NCBI GenBank assembly: GCA_918026815.1
Contig: CAKJVC010000150.1
Location: 1,178,001 to 1,242,000 of the forward strand
DNA length: 64,000 nucleotides
Origin: Chalara sp. BL73
Taxonomy: Eukaryota; Ascomycota; Leotiomycetes; Helotiales
Direction of reading: 5' to 3'
Below the pieces are notes generated by a model, which had not been told where the DNA came from, made no database searches, and saw nothing but the letters and a program-made list of their open reading frames with translations. Made by a program: the position numbers and the translations under genes. How positions within the stretch are numbered: the first letter of the stretch is position 1; the number at the start of each line of letters is the position of its first letter. Below, one piece after another: positions 9,809-21,200 of this stretch.

Positions 9809-11113
9809 TCAAGATTGATGAACATATTCCGGAGGCGCCGTGCAAACCCCTGAATAACTTGGAGGGCTACTACCGAGGAGAGCTTCGCGTGCAATGTCCA
9901 GCTCAACGACGTCGGAAATGCGGATGGGGATCGATGCGCTCAGCCCTTTCCAAGGAAGCCTGCGATCTACCAAGTCGCCAGTGCTTTTTTGAAATGTGTC
10001 CTCCCCCATAATTATATCGATTTTTAGTCGATGCTCAACCGTAATAGCCAGTTGTTCCTGAGTCGTGGGAGAATACTCATGTAGGTCGGGTGGTAGCGAA
10101 CGCGGACGCAAAGGACCAGAATCAAACTTGTAGAAAGATGCGTCAATCTGCTGTGCCGGCTCTGCTCTTTTCGGGATATCGAAGCCAAATGTGATGTTAA
10201 CAGAACAGCCTCCCTGTTCCTTCCCCTTTTGTGCCATCGCAATTGGATTTTGCTGTGTCCCCCAGTATTCTTTTTGACAACCGCTGCATAGTTCTCGCAC
10301 CAAACACCGCTTACAAGTAACGCATTCTAGCAACGAACCGTCACCGTCTGAGAGGCCAATCAGCTTGGTAGTTTCTTCAACCCGCCAACGAAGCTCCCTA
10401 ACAGTAACACATTTAAACTCTGTGTCGCGTTCCGCTGGTGTAAATGGCCGCCGGAAAAATATCGTTGTACAAAAGCTCAGTTTCGATCTCGGCTGGGTCG
10501 TTATGTTTTGGGAAAGTGTGAGATCAGCGATAACTTTTGAATTCGGAAACGATCGGATATGTTGGATGCTCGAATAGTCTGAAATGAGACGGCGTGCAAG
10601 GTGTATTTGCTGGCTCGCGCTTATAGTCTTTCCTTCTGTTGTAGTTGCGGTAGCAAGAATCGCGTAAGATATTGTTCCCATAGCTGTTTTCGATGTTCCG
10701 GGTATGTTGGTTGGAATAGGCATGGAGAATGGTAGATTTAGAACTCTGCCTCTATTGGAACATTCTTCAATCGGACTCAATAAATGAGTAAAAACATCTT
10801 GGGTGACCTCTTCAACTGTTGAGCACGATTTAACAAGCTGCGCATCTGCCGAAGACGATTTTATCGAGAACCGGCGGTAAATTCGCTCCACAAAGTGTTG
10901 GGCGTGGCTGGTCGTGGCGATCAAATTGTTAGCTTTTGGCAACACAACACGAATGAGACGGATGTTGATCCTGATGAGATCTGCAGGTCTTGTATCCAAA
11001 GAAGTTGTAACGCTTAAAGACAAGAAAAGACGGGGCGAGTAATCATCCCCGCTGGAGTTAAAGTATATGTCATGAGTACACGGGGAGACTATTCGTAAGT
11101 ATGGTATAGTCAT
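9809..11113 (-). CDS. alpha-arrestin, arrestin-related trafficking adaptor, 434 aa
   Basis: Predicted adaptor linking plasma-membrane transporters to a Rsp5/NEDD4-type ubiquitin ligase. An arrestin-like beta-sandwich is indicated by LFLSLSV...LIRINIRLIRVVLP near the N-terminus and by the segment NLPFSMPIPTNIPGTSKTA followed by SYAILATAT, a pattern common to fungal arrestin N-domains. A Cys-rich loop (CVTCKRCL...CSGC) is unusual. The last 25 residues contain two PPxY motifs, PPSY and PPEY, which bind WW domains of Rsp5 in known arrestins. I chose the ATG at 11113 because the upstream frame ends in an intron-like acceptor (CTGTAACTG...ACATACAG) and has no earlier ATG. An additional 5' exon is possible. 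Closest known relatives would be LDB19-like adaptors; this is from pattern memory, not a search. Confidence 0.78.
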   Translation of the reverse strand: MTIPYLRIVSPCTHDIYFNSSGDDYSPRLFLSLSVTTSLDTRPADLIRINIRLIRVVLPKANNLIATTSHAQHFVERIYRRFSIKSSSADAQLVKSCSTVEEVTQDVFTHLLSPIEECSNRGRVLNLPFSMPIPTNIPGTSKTAMGTISYAILATATTTEGKTISASQQIHLARRLISDYSSIQHIRSFPNSKVIADLTLSQNITTQPRSKLSFCTTIFFRRPFTPAERDTEFKCVTVRELRWRVEETTKLIGLSDGDGSLLECVTCKRCLVRELCSGCQKEYWGTQQNPIAMAQKGKEQGGCSVNITFGFDIPKRAEPAQQIDASFYKFDSGPLRPRSLPPDLHEYSPTTQEQLAITVEHRLKIDIIMGEDTFQKSTGDLVDRRLPWKGLSASIPIRISDVVELDIAREALLGSSPPSYSGVCTAPPEYVHQS

Positions 11114-11601
11114 GGCTTGATGATCCCGGCGCCTGATCAGCCTGTATGTGGGTTTTTCAGTTACAGTTTTAGCTTCAATGAGAGGGTGTGGAATCTTTAA
11201 ATAGATATTGCAGACGCCTGATATCAAAGGTCGCAGATATCCTAAAGCAGACTACGTAAGTCCAGATGCGAACGTACATTGTCAACACATCGATAGACTA
11301 GCCTATACGAGGAAGCCAAGACGCATTAACAAGGTTTAGCTGTGGGACCGCAATATCAAGCACTCATCATTAAAACTGTGCAAGGAATTGGTAAACCTAT
11401 CTAAGAACGGTGCCGATCATCCAATTAGGGGGTTTGAGCGTATACATAGTAATTATAACATCTATAGAATAGGCGGCCACTTATTCATACCACAATACCA
11501 AGAGTAGTGTAATGGTAAATTACATTTTGTATTATTACACCCCAATATTAGACGTACGCATCTGTGATAATTAACTGCCTTTTCATATTGATCATGGATA
11601 T
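11114..11601. other. intergenic, nothing recognised
   Basis: AT-rich flank between the arrestin and the Zn2Cys6 gene, both on the minus strand. May hold a small 5' exon of the arrestin gene. Confidence 0.45.
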
Positions 11602-13218
11602 TCAGGCTGGATAAATGAATATACCCAAGTCCTGAAATTCTTCCAACCAGTTCCGTCGGCCTTGATAGTCAACACGTCTCCATACAGCACTCAAAGCCTC
11701 CTCTGCGCTAATTGTGGTTTGCCATGGAATGAGCCGCGAAATTGTTCTCAGGTGAAGCACGACCTTCAATCGGTCATTAGGGTCGGTGGTTTCTGCTCCA
11801 GCAATATAACAGGGCCAGATGGTTGATTTGAATAATGCACTGTCGCACGAGATTTGCGACACGTGCTGCAGGATATCAAATATTAAGTTTAGGGGCTGGA
11901 ATTCAGAATGGCTGCAAGAATCTTTGCAAGAATCTTTGCCTGGTAAGATTCGGGATACGTAGAGAGCCGCAGCAGCTTTGTAAGCCGACCCAACGTGGAA
12001 TCTTTCCATAAAATCATCGACTGGCGTTGATCTTTGGAGGATAAAGGCCCAGTCAGCCGGGTCAAAGGACTGAATGGACTGTAAAAGGCATTCGTGAGAT
12101 ACTAGACAGCAAACATCGGCATCCCCCTTATTGCGAAGAGAGGAGGCAGACGCAATCAGTTGTGCGATCTTCAACGGGCATGATAGATAATGATCAACTT
12201 CAGCGCATTTCAAAGCGCTATATAGTTCGGGGACTGTGCCAATCAATGATTGCAGATCCCATTTCACAGCTGCACCTGAGAGTGTGGAGCCAAAGATATC
12301 TTGACTGGAAAATATGTTAGATAAACACGAGAAAATCCTCGTAGGCAAATACACTTACAGGACAATGCGAGCCATAATCCATGAACGGAAAACGAATTCC
12401 TCATCGCTCGGAGCGTCGGTAGCCACCGAAGATGAAGAAATTCTCAGCTTGACCAATCGTGTTGCAGCGTCAAGATGAATGCGCCACGTATCGTGGCCGG
12501 ACTCGAGAAGGGCAAAATCAGAGAATAACATCGAGGATGTCAAGAGCATCGTGTAGTTGGAGGGACAAATACCAGAGAGGTCTGTGCTCAGCAGCCGTAA
12601 AGCCTTTGCTTTCCAACGCAGTGAATCAGTATGATATTTGTGAGCGTAAGATGTGCTTGCAACAAGATTGTAGAGATGATGAGCGGACATGGAGATGATA
12701 ATATGGAAGAGAGCAGAGGAGGTTTGAGCGAACTCTAGTAAGAGAAGGAGAGGATTCCACGTCCGAGAAGGCGGGCTGTACACAACCAGATCATTACTGA
12801 CATTGGTGAGAAAATGGGTCATGTAGTAGCGAGCGCTTGGATCCAGTTGTTGTAACCAGGGATCTAGCAGTGTATATGGTAGCATAATCTTATTGAATGA
12901 TGTTCCCTCATCCAGGAAAAAGTCTGGGGTGTTACCAAAAGCGCCGTTCAGCACCCTTGGGCTCAAGGTCAATTTTGCGGTTTGACTATCCGCTGGTTTG
13001 GAAGATGTTGCATTCAGAGACTTTCCCATCATTTTACCCCGACTCGCAACCCCTTGTACCCAGAGTATTAACTTCCCATATCCGAGACATTTTAGTCCTG
13101 CTGCAGCACATTTCTGACACTGCGGAGTGCCTAGGTCACATTTGACCCGACGGCGACGACAAGTATGGCATGATTTCTTGGGGGAGTTATCCGTTGCAGT
13201 TGTGGCGTGTCGCAACAT
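11602..13218 (-). CDS. Zn2Cys6 fungal transcription factor, 520 aa, two exons
   Basis: A nuclear regulator with a binuclear zinc cluster near the N-terminus: C-x2-C-x6-C-x6-C-x2-C-x6-C (KSCHTCRRRRVKCDLGTPQC then QKCAAAGLKC). The remainder is helical and matches the Fungal_trans_2 style of acr-2-like regulators (FAQTSSALFHIIISMSAHHL, later LHLRTISRLIPWQT). Exon 1 (13218-12359) and exon 2 (12304-11602) are joined by a 54-bp intron with GTAAGT, CTAAC and CCAG signals; the spliced length is an exact multiple of three. I chose the ATG at 13218 because the longer frame begins with a TTG codon. Targets are unknown; neighbours on either side (arrestin, HET) do not form an obvious regulon. Confidence 0.86.
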
Positions 13219-13944
13219 GAGGAGATATAAAGTCGTCTTTTCAGGAAGATTGGCTGCCAAATTGAGAATGCGTCGTCTGGTAATGTTCGAGTACTCGAAG
13301 ATTGCGAGTTACGAATAATGACGATCAAAGTCCTTGCTTTAGGTTGGATTAGGCCAGAAAGCCAAGTGGAGTGCTAGGCTGAATTTGGCAGCCAAGCCTC
13401 AAGTGGGTCTAGCACGAGGATGGCAACCCCATGTTTTTGTGGGGTAGGGATAAGCTTCCCCGCCAAGCAATTTTGTGTTCCTGAAAGGGAATGGTGGTAC
13501 GGTGGCCAACGCCCCCCATTCCGTTGTCGGACTTTGGACGTCGAACTCTGACGGCGCTAACTTCGGTGTAAAAACAATCTACGAAGCGTCCTTTTTCTCG
13601 CAAGAATCTGCGCAGTTTGTGGAGTTAGTTATCTCTCCCCGTGAAGCATGTGTCATAGTCATACTGAAGTATAATAATGTCGTAGCCGTTTTAGGTCTTA
13701 GTGCTGAGACCGATGCATAGCTCGCCAAAACGGTAAGCTGGCTGAATGACGAGAGAATGTTGCTATCTCTATCACCCGTTCTAGAATCATGCGGTTTACC
13801 TACGAGTCGATATAGTTCGGTAAATATTCTATCCTACAGAGTCATCCTGTGATTGCGGATGAATCGCCGCGAGGAATTATTGCTTTGCCGAAGGTCGATA
13901 AGCATATTGTTATTTCGACAGGATGCTAACTGAGTAGGACTGCC
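13219..13944. other. intergenic, nothing recognised
   Basis: Promoter side of the Zn2Cys6 gene. Several open frames of 60-80 codons have no domain or splice support. Confidence 0.5.
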
Positions 13945-14172
13945 GTGACGGGTAAAATGGTACCACTGCATCATGCGACCAAAAGCAAATCCACTGATGG
14001 CCGACATGCTACAGTGATATATAGGCCCCTAACTCTCCGTGACAACAACTGCTCAATGCGACTGTTGGTATTTATTGGTCATTGCTTTGGAGGCTTTGTC
14101 ATCCAAAAGGTGATTTCGATTTTTTCACACGTTTCGGGCACGGGCAATAGATCCAAATGGAATCGTAGATAG
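13945..14172 (+). pseudogene. fragment of an alpha/beta-hydrolase (lipase-like) domain
   Basis: The segment LLVFIGHCFGGFVIQKVI fits the nucleophile-elbow motif region (GHSxGG) of the serine-esterase-like domains at the N-terminus of many fungal NLR-like proteins, but the usual Ser is Cys here. No upstream or downstream part of the domain can be followed. It is therefore a short relic. Confidence 0.4.
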
Positions 14173-14768
14173 GGATAATGTCAGCATTCTCTGGCTCAGA
14201 TGGTGAGTGTTTTAGTCTTTGCCGCAACTAAGTATCATATTACAGAAATTAAAATTTTTGATCTTTGTTTTTAAAAAAAACTGTTTATTCCTTTTTCCTA
14301 TTAGGTTATTGTTTAGAATAGTTCCTTTGCCTGGTTAGTGAAAAAATGGCCTTTCGGCTCTGAAAAATACAAATCCTGTTGCTTACTTGAGCTTTTTTCG
14401 GAACCAGGCAAAAAATCCTATAGTAACAGTAAAAAATATCTGTTTTTGTGATGCATGTTTGAATATGCCTGCAATATGTTGTTTAAACAAGCAAACATTT
14501 ACATTTCGCAAACAATACTATAAAAAGGTAAGAAAGATATCGTAATGATATTATATCGCCGAATTCAACTTTTAATTCAGCTGTACCACTATTTTTTTTC
14601 CGAGTACGCTAATTTTATTTATGCACTGACCTAAGTAGAGTCGGCGTCCGCCTTATGTAGAGGGAGATAAATGAAATTGTAACCTTTTTATTCGTTATGG
14701 ATAGACTAGGCACGTAGATATAATTAGACTTTATTTAAATCAGGTAATACGAATTCAATCGGATCACC
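14173..14768. other. AT-rich spacer
   Basis: Rich in poly-A/T runs and stop codons in all frames. Composition is far from the neighbouring genes, as expected for old, possibly repeat-induced-point-mutated DNA, but I cannot name an element. Confidence 0.45.
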
Positions 14769-17221
14769 TTAAATCAAGTTGATCCGGTAGTTATTAAGCA
14801 TTGTTTCCAGCTCTGTCCAGTCATCGCCCAGCTTTCTCATCTCGTCAAAAAGTCTCTCTAGTTTTGCGCCTTGTTCGATATTTCTCCAGCTTTCTCTAAC
14901 CGCCTCCTCGTAGCGTGCCCAACGCGACAGAGAATGTTGTGTAAGAGTTGTAGCCTCTCTGTCGTCGCTAGCGCCTGAGAGAACAGTGACTTCTTTAGCC
15001 TTAGACTCCCACTCACTCTTCAACGAGAGGATGGCTACATCGAAAACGTCGTCTGGAAGACTACCCTCGTCGGGGCTTCTGAATTCAGGGCCACTCAGCT
15101 GTCCGTCCATTGCACCATGGAGAAAGCAGTCGCCGACTATGTGGAATGTCTTGTCTTGATCGTGTTCATTCTCGACATCGTCCGCAGGGCTCGCGTGTCG
15201 GAGAACAAAGGGAACTCTACCACCTGGAAGAACGTATATATTATCGTGCTCTGTCATCGATGCTGGACCTAAGCCCATTCGCCCGTCTCTTGTAATGAAG
15301 AATACTCGATTAGTCGCAGATATAAGCATGGCTTCGGTGAGGGAGTCTAGCACCTCGGCAGTAGGTGGCCCAAACTCACACTTGACTAGAAGCGGTTGGG
15401 TTTTCAATATTCTCTGCTGGTACCAGGACATTAATACTCTATCATCGCCGTCTTTGAGTCTTTCGAGCCCATTTGCGGTCTTCTTTAGATCAGACATGAC
15501 AGTGGCTATAAATGCCACTTTCCCAGGATAAGAGATAGAATTGTCTCTTTCCATGCCTTCGAGACGCGGATCGACTTGAGACCAAGCGGCGATAGTTTCC
15601 GAAATTACGTTCATGTCTGTAGTTGAGTAGAGCGGCCTCAGAACCTTGGCCACTTTTCCAATGCACTTGCCCCTCACTCTTAAGGAATCAGTCCGCCTGT
15701 CAGCTCTAACGGCACTAAAGTCTGTAAACCTATTAATGTCTCGTCTACCTGTGCGGCGACAAAAGCTCATCAACTTGTCACAAACATCGCTACAACGCGC
15801 CACTTCCGTTTTATACCTCTCCAGAGCCACAGAAATGCACGGTGGCAAAAAGTCCGCTGGCCGATCGGCACTCTTAAGGGACTTAACCAAAAGTTCCATC
15901 TGCTCGATGTTATGCAATATTGAGTGGCCATTTATGATGCTAGGAACCCCCCGGCAGGCATTGTACTTGTCGAAAAGATTAGCACGCCCACGATCATGTT
16001 CGTTAAATGTGCCGCTCCAATCCGGAACCCACGATGGCAGGTCTTGCCTATTTTTGCGACCCAGATCTCCTGTCAGTACGGAGAGGGACTTGGTCGTTCG
16101 TATAATGTCGACTGCAACCTCTTTATAGGCTGATCTAACGTCGGCGGAGTAATTTGGCCTGACAGTAGTGCCGCCTCTCTGGCACAGCCCTAGGAGAGCG
16201 TATATTTTATCTCGCTCGTCGGACGCCTTGCGGTTGCTGAAATCCCTGAGAAGTGACAGGAGACTTGGCTTCTGGTCTCCTTCCTTGGTATGACGAAGGC
16301 GCTCGATGGCGACAACTTGCGAGAAGAGGCTCAACACTTTCGTATCATTGGTCGAGATTGGGTTTGCGTATTTTGATGACTCTTGCCGAGAGTGCATCGC
16401 AACATCAGCGAGCATCGCCCAAGGGGCCGAGATATTACCATATCTCACAGTTACGGTCCTGGCAACAACAGCCTCTTGCACAACCCAAATCCGATCCCAC
16501 CAACGGACAGACAACATTCTCCGTAATGCCTCAAACAATGCGGTTAAATGGGCACTTGGAATTCCCTCCAGAAGCTCGAATGTGTTAGATGGATTCGGAG
16601 GTCTAGCTAGAATACTTAAAAGGCAAAATACATCGAGGGCTGCGACTAGCCTCCTCTGGAATGGCATCCTCCATGCAGAGAGAAATTGGCTTATCAGGCT
16701 GTCGTCGGTAGAGTCGTTTTTGAACAATATAGAAGCCCCAGGGTCTTTATCCTTGGAAAACTCTCCTATCCGATGACCCACGCCATTGCCAAGGAATACA
16801 ATTACCTCGGTAGCTGTGCTGTAGATGTCGCGCATTTGAGCAACTTGGGAATTTCGTTCCTTGGTATTGCTTTGGTTAATGCACTGGACTGGCGTTAGCA
16901 GAGGGTTCTCCCTTCTGGAGCGACGTAAATTACCAGTGCATCAACCCAGAGGATAACATGCTCGTGTGGTCGCCGGAGATGTCTTAAAGCGCACTCAAGG
17001 TTGACCGTCACTTCGACCTGGCAGTCGTTGACAAGGATCCTGGGAGGATGCCGGCTCGACAAGCCCCACGCGTAGGAGAGAGCTTTATATTTGATCATTT
17101 GGCGAAGGTGTCCAGCCCACGGAACATCGAAGAGTTCGCAAGAGATGTCGTCTGTCCATTGTCCTGGAAACAGGTCCACCAAGCGTATTTGGTCGCGCCA
17201 CAAGACTGTTGTGTACAGCAT
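14769..17221 (-). CDS. HET-domain protein (heterokaryon incompatibility), 800 aa
   Basis: Member of the fungal HET family, whose known members trigger incompatibility cell death after non-self fusion. Exon 1 (17221-16934) carries YKALSYAWG at residues 45-53 and ends in ILWVDAL; exon 2 (16883-14769) continues directly with CINQ, completing the WVDALCINQ motif across a 50-bp intron. RDIYSTATEVIVFLG and WDRIWVVQEAVVA follow as expected. The C-terminal half has GRMGLGP, a proline-glycine-containing VLPGGRVPFVLR segment and FHIVGDCFLHGAMDG, typical of het-6-like proteins. Length and frame are intact. There is no neighbour partner gene such as a NACHT receptor. The role in allorecognition is inferred from family. 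Confidence 0.9.
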
Positions 17222-17425
17222 TGAAAAGACACGGATATATAGGAGAATTAAATAAGCCTTGCATTAGGGGGCACAGAGTTGTATTATTGATCGAGTTTAT
17301 CCTTTAGACGGCAGCGCCGATATTTCCTGCCCGATCCAAAACATCTCGAGGCGATGCGGGGCAAGTGTTGTTTGTTTGCCGTGTACCAATAAACAAATAA
17401 TAAAGTTGAAAGAATCAAAAGAGAG

Positions 17426-17480
17426 TGACGAATACCTATCACGTAGCAAAAGGCGTAGTAGTTGTAACTACGCTCTTGCT
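17426..17480 (+). mobile_element. divergent LTR fragment, head-to-head with copy B
   Basis: On the plus strand, the run from TGACGAATACCTATCACG through GCAAAAGGCGTAG to ACGCTCTTGCT parallels the 5' end of the solo LTR family read in its own orientation. Similarity fades after about 55 bp. It lies 70 bp from copy B in the opposite orientation. The match is by eye only. Confidence 0.45.
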
Positions 17481-17549
17481 GGTGTGATTATGGTTGCTTG
17501 ATTCTTGAGGATGGTTCTAAGCTACGGGGTTGAGTGAGATTGAGGCTTA

Positions 17550-17725
17550 TGTAGGAAGCAGGGGTTTATGGATCCGCGTATGACCCACCAGGTCACGTGG
17601 TCAACACAACCTGTAGAATCTAGAACCTAATACAACAACAATTACCATATCCATCAAGAGCAAGAGCGTAGCCTATAGAGCTACGCCAGTTGCCCCGCGG
17701 AAGGTAAGGAGGGGGCATACCAACA
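17550..17725 (-). mobile_element. solo LTR, Copia-like family, copy B
   Basis: A 176-bp diverged copy of the LTR at 1530-1724, with the same TG...CA ends and the shared core around ACCTAATACAACAACAA and TATCCATCAAGAGCAAGAGC. It carries small internal deletions and several substitutions. Flanks are GCTTA and GTTAG, so no intact target-site duplication is visible; this copy looks oldest or recombined. Confidence 0.8.
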
Positions 17726-18222
17726 GTTAGTTTGGAAATTTTGAGTGGATCGCCTTGGCAGCGAAGCGACTGAGTAAACAAGTCAAGCTTCCCATTTATG
17801 CGAGCATTCGAGAAAACTGAAGACCGAAAGGAGGAATGATGTCCAAAAGCGAGCAACATTGCATGTGGAGCGCACTATTGTTACAGTACTAACGGAATAT
17901 CCGACTCCACCTCTATTTTGCTCTTTTTTTTTCGTACCACTGTAGTGTCGTGTGCCCACCTCCTCCATTAGTACGCCCCATGTACCAAGCGTTCTAGTTT
18001 GTTTGGCCGGGCGATCAAGCCTCGCCACCAAGCCTCAGTCACGTCGCTTAGCATTGAATGCGGAGAGCTTGGATAATATTTGAAATCCGGCGAGCGAACA
18101 TGCCGCTCACAATGCGGATGCTAGTCTAAAAATACATTGTAAAGTGGAGACGTGGAAGTCTTTTCAGATATGCGAAGAAATGCAGATTACATCCTCCTCC
18201 AGATTTATCAGCTCATCTATTA
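17726..18222. other. intergenic, nothing recognised
   Basis: Spacer between copy B and the 3' end of the ABC transporter gene. Short frames here overlap the LTR and have no domain. Confidence 0.5.
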
Positions 18223-21200
18223 TTATGACGGAATGCCCTTGTCCAAGCTTTGCCCTAGACACATTTCATAGTACATGCCTCTTTTCGACTAGGGCGAGGT
18301 CAGTAATTGTGACGTAAACGGGTGGGATATAACTTACAAGTAGTTGAGAATGCGTTCCCATCTCACCGATTTTACCCTTCGAGAAGACACAAATCAAGTC
18401 GGCGTCCTTGATCGTGCTCAAACGGTGAGCGACCGCAATAGTTGTCCGGCCGCTCTGCGCCTTCTCCAGTGCAGCCTGTACTACCCGCTCGGACTCCGTA
18501 TCTAGAGCGCTGGTAGCTTCATCCAGAAGAAGCAGTCGGGGTTGCCGAATGAGCGCGCGGGCAATCGCGAGGCGTTGACGTTGGCCTGATAAGCAAATTA
18601 GTGTTGAGCAGAAGTAGGGCTTTCCAAAAGACTTACCGCCACTGAGCTGAGTTCCTTTACTACCGCAAAGTGTTCCGAGCCCGTCAGGTAGAGACTCGAC
18701 AAACTCCCAGATATTGGACTGTCGGGCAGCGTCTTCGACTTGGGCATCCGTGACATCACCTTCTATACCCATAGCAATGTTATCGCGAACTGAACCTTGA
18801 TACAGTACAGGCTCCTGCTGAACCAGAGCCACATTGCCTCGATACTTCTTCGGACACAGCTCTGTTAATGCATGTTCGTCGTAGGCTATGCAACCAGAGA
18901 TCGGGTCGTAGAAACGTTCCAGCAGGCTGATCATGGTGCTTTTGCCGCAACCACTGGCGCCGACAAATGCTATGAATGACCCTGGGCGAACCTGACCATG
19001 TTAGCAAGGTGGGTAAACATGGAATCTTGCGACATACATCAATGCTAATTTCATCAAGGACCTTCGTCTTCGGGCGAGACTCATATGCAAAGGCGAGATC
19101 TTGAACTTGAATATGAGCCGGCCCCTTCTCATTGTCATCGCCATGAGGGGGCTTGGATGGATCTTCTTCCACGGCTGGCTTAAGCCTTCGGAGCCAGAAG
19201 ACATAGTTGGCGGCAGTTGTAGCCTGGCACTTTTGTCAGTGTAATCCACTCAAAAGAGGGCATCCTGGAACGTACCTTGGTAATGCTCGAAGTGTATGAG
19301 AAGAAAGTTGCACCAGCCTCGCCAGAGAAAATGACGGCAACAAACACTGTGAAGAATTGGCCAGTAGTGTACTCTCCGTAGCTAATTAAGCGACCACCGT
19401 ACCAAAATCCTAGAGCCATTGCGAGGAAGGAGATTGATTGAGTGAGGCTGTACCAGAACATAGTCCAAACAAGAGACCTCACCGATCTTTGAGCAACTCC
19501 ACGAAGACGTTCAGTATATTTGTTGATAACGAACCGTTCAAGAGCAAGCGAGGATACGGTGCGAATTGCAGAAACAGCCTCAGCGGCGAGGGCGGCACTG
19601 CTGGAGAATCGCTTCTCAGTATCCTCCTCCAGCTTGAACTCCAGTCTGATCCGTAGATAACCGCAGAAGAGCACTAGATGTATTAGCTATTTAAACTTGG
19701 CCATGCAGAGGCCCCGCTCACTAAGAGGCAAAGCGCCAAACACTATTGTCAAGCCGAGCTTCCACCCTATAACAATGGCCAAGATGCAACTGGAAAGAAC
19801 GTTGACAACGTTGATCAAGATCAACATAATGTTGTATCCGAGGCTATGCAAGAAGAACATGTCAGCGCAAACGACACATGGAAGGCATCCGCATGTAGCG
19901 ACTTACAGCTCGAGTAAGCTATTGGGGTGATTAGATAAGTTGGCTGCCAGAGATCCTGTGGCATTCTCCTCTTTGTCGAAGAAATCCATGTCTTGCTTGA
20001 GAAGGAGCTCGAAAATTTCCCGTCGATATCGCCGCGAAACAGCCTGGGCTACAACATTGCTCGCCCAGCCAACCGCTGCGTACACGAAAAGGTTTCCGAG
20101 TGCGACGACGAAAAACATAAGAGAGTAAAAGTCGCCCCGTGATCTTGCGGGACCAGGTGGCAGCTGGAAAGCTTCAACGACACGCGCAAAAAGAATTGCC
20201 TGGGCGGGATAAGTGGATCCTAGGCAATTTTAGAAGCTGAGAAGACAGTGTATTTAGTAACTCACCTCCAAGAATGGCTGTGAGAGTCAGGACAAGAAGC
20301 CAGGGCCATAAGCTGCGTTGCTCCCACAGGACGATGCAAACACACTTGATCAAATTGTAATTGATGCCATCTCGTGCAGACTGCTTCGCCGCTTCTCCAT
20401 GCACAGAGCCCACTTGAGTCTGCGTTCGAACCAATGACACCCGCTCCTTGCTGCCTTTCATATCTGGGTTTTCGGCGTCCTCGGAGCCACCAAGGTCTTG
20501 CGCTTTGACGAGACGGGCGTAGGCACCGCCTGCTTCCAGCAGTTGTTCATGTGTACCCTGCTCCACCACAGCACCACTAGACATAACCGCAATGTTGTCA
20601 GCATTGCGGATAGTTGCAAGCTTGTGAGCGATGATGATGGTAGTTCGATCCTTTGACACGCGGTTAAGAGCCTGCTGAACGATATGTTCGGCTTTTGGAT
20701 CTAGAGCAGATGTGGCCTCATCCAGTAAGAGAACCTTTGGATTTGAGCTGCGGACTATCAGTATATTGGAAGCGATCATCTGGAAATAAAACATACACAA
20801 TGCTTCGAGCAATTGCAATTCGCTGCTTTTGTCCTCCACTCAACATCATCGCACGCTCGCCAACCTGAGTCTCGTATCCCTTTGGTAGTCGTTCGATAAA
20901 TTCGTCGGCGTAAGCAGCTTTGCAGGCTTCCTCAACCAAGGCACGCTGCTCAGAATCGCTCAAGCCCGACTTTTTGGTTCCTTGAAGCCCAAAGGCTACG
21001 TTCTCGTAGATGGTGCCGCTGAAGAGAACTGGTTCTTGTTGCACCAAGCGGACGCGTGTTCGGAGCCATCTCAGATCCAGTTCTCTGATATCGACTCCAT
21101 CAAGTTGCATGGAGCCGCTGCTGTGGTTATACCAGCGCTCTGAGAAATTAGATTTATACCAGACGAGACCAAAATGGGAGACGTACCGATCAGTCCCACA

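Noticed and set aside
11114..11227. Extension of the arrestin gene to 11227
   Set aside because: That frame starts with TTG and contains an intron-like acceptor (ACATACAG); the first ATG is at 11113.
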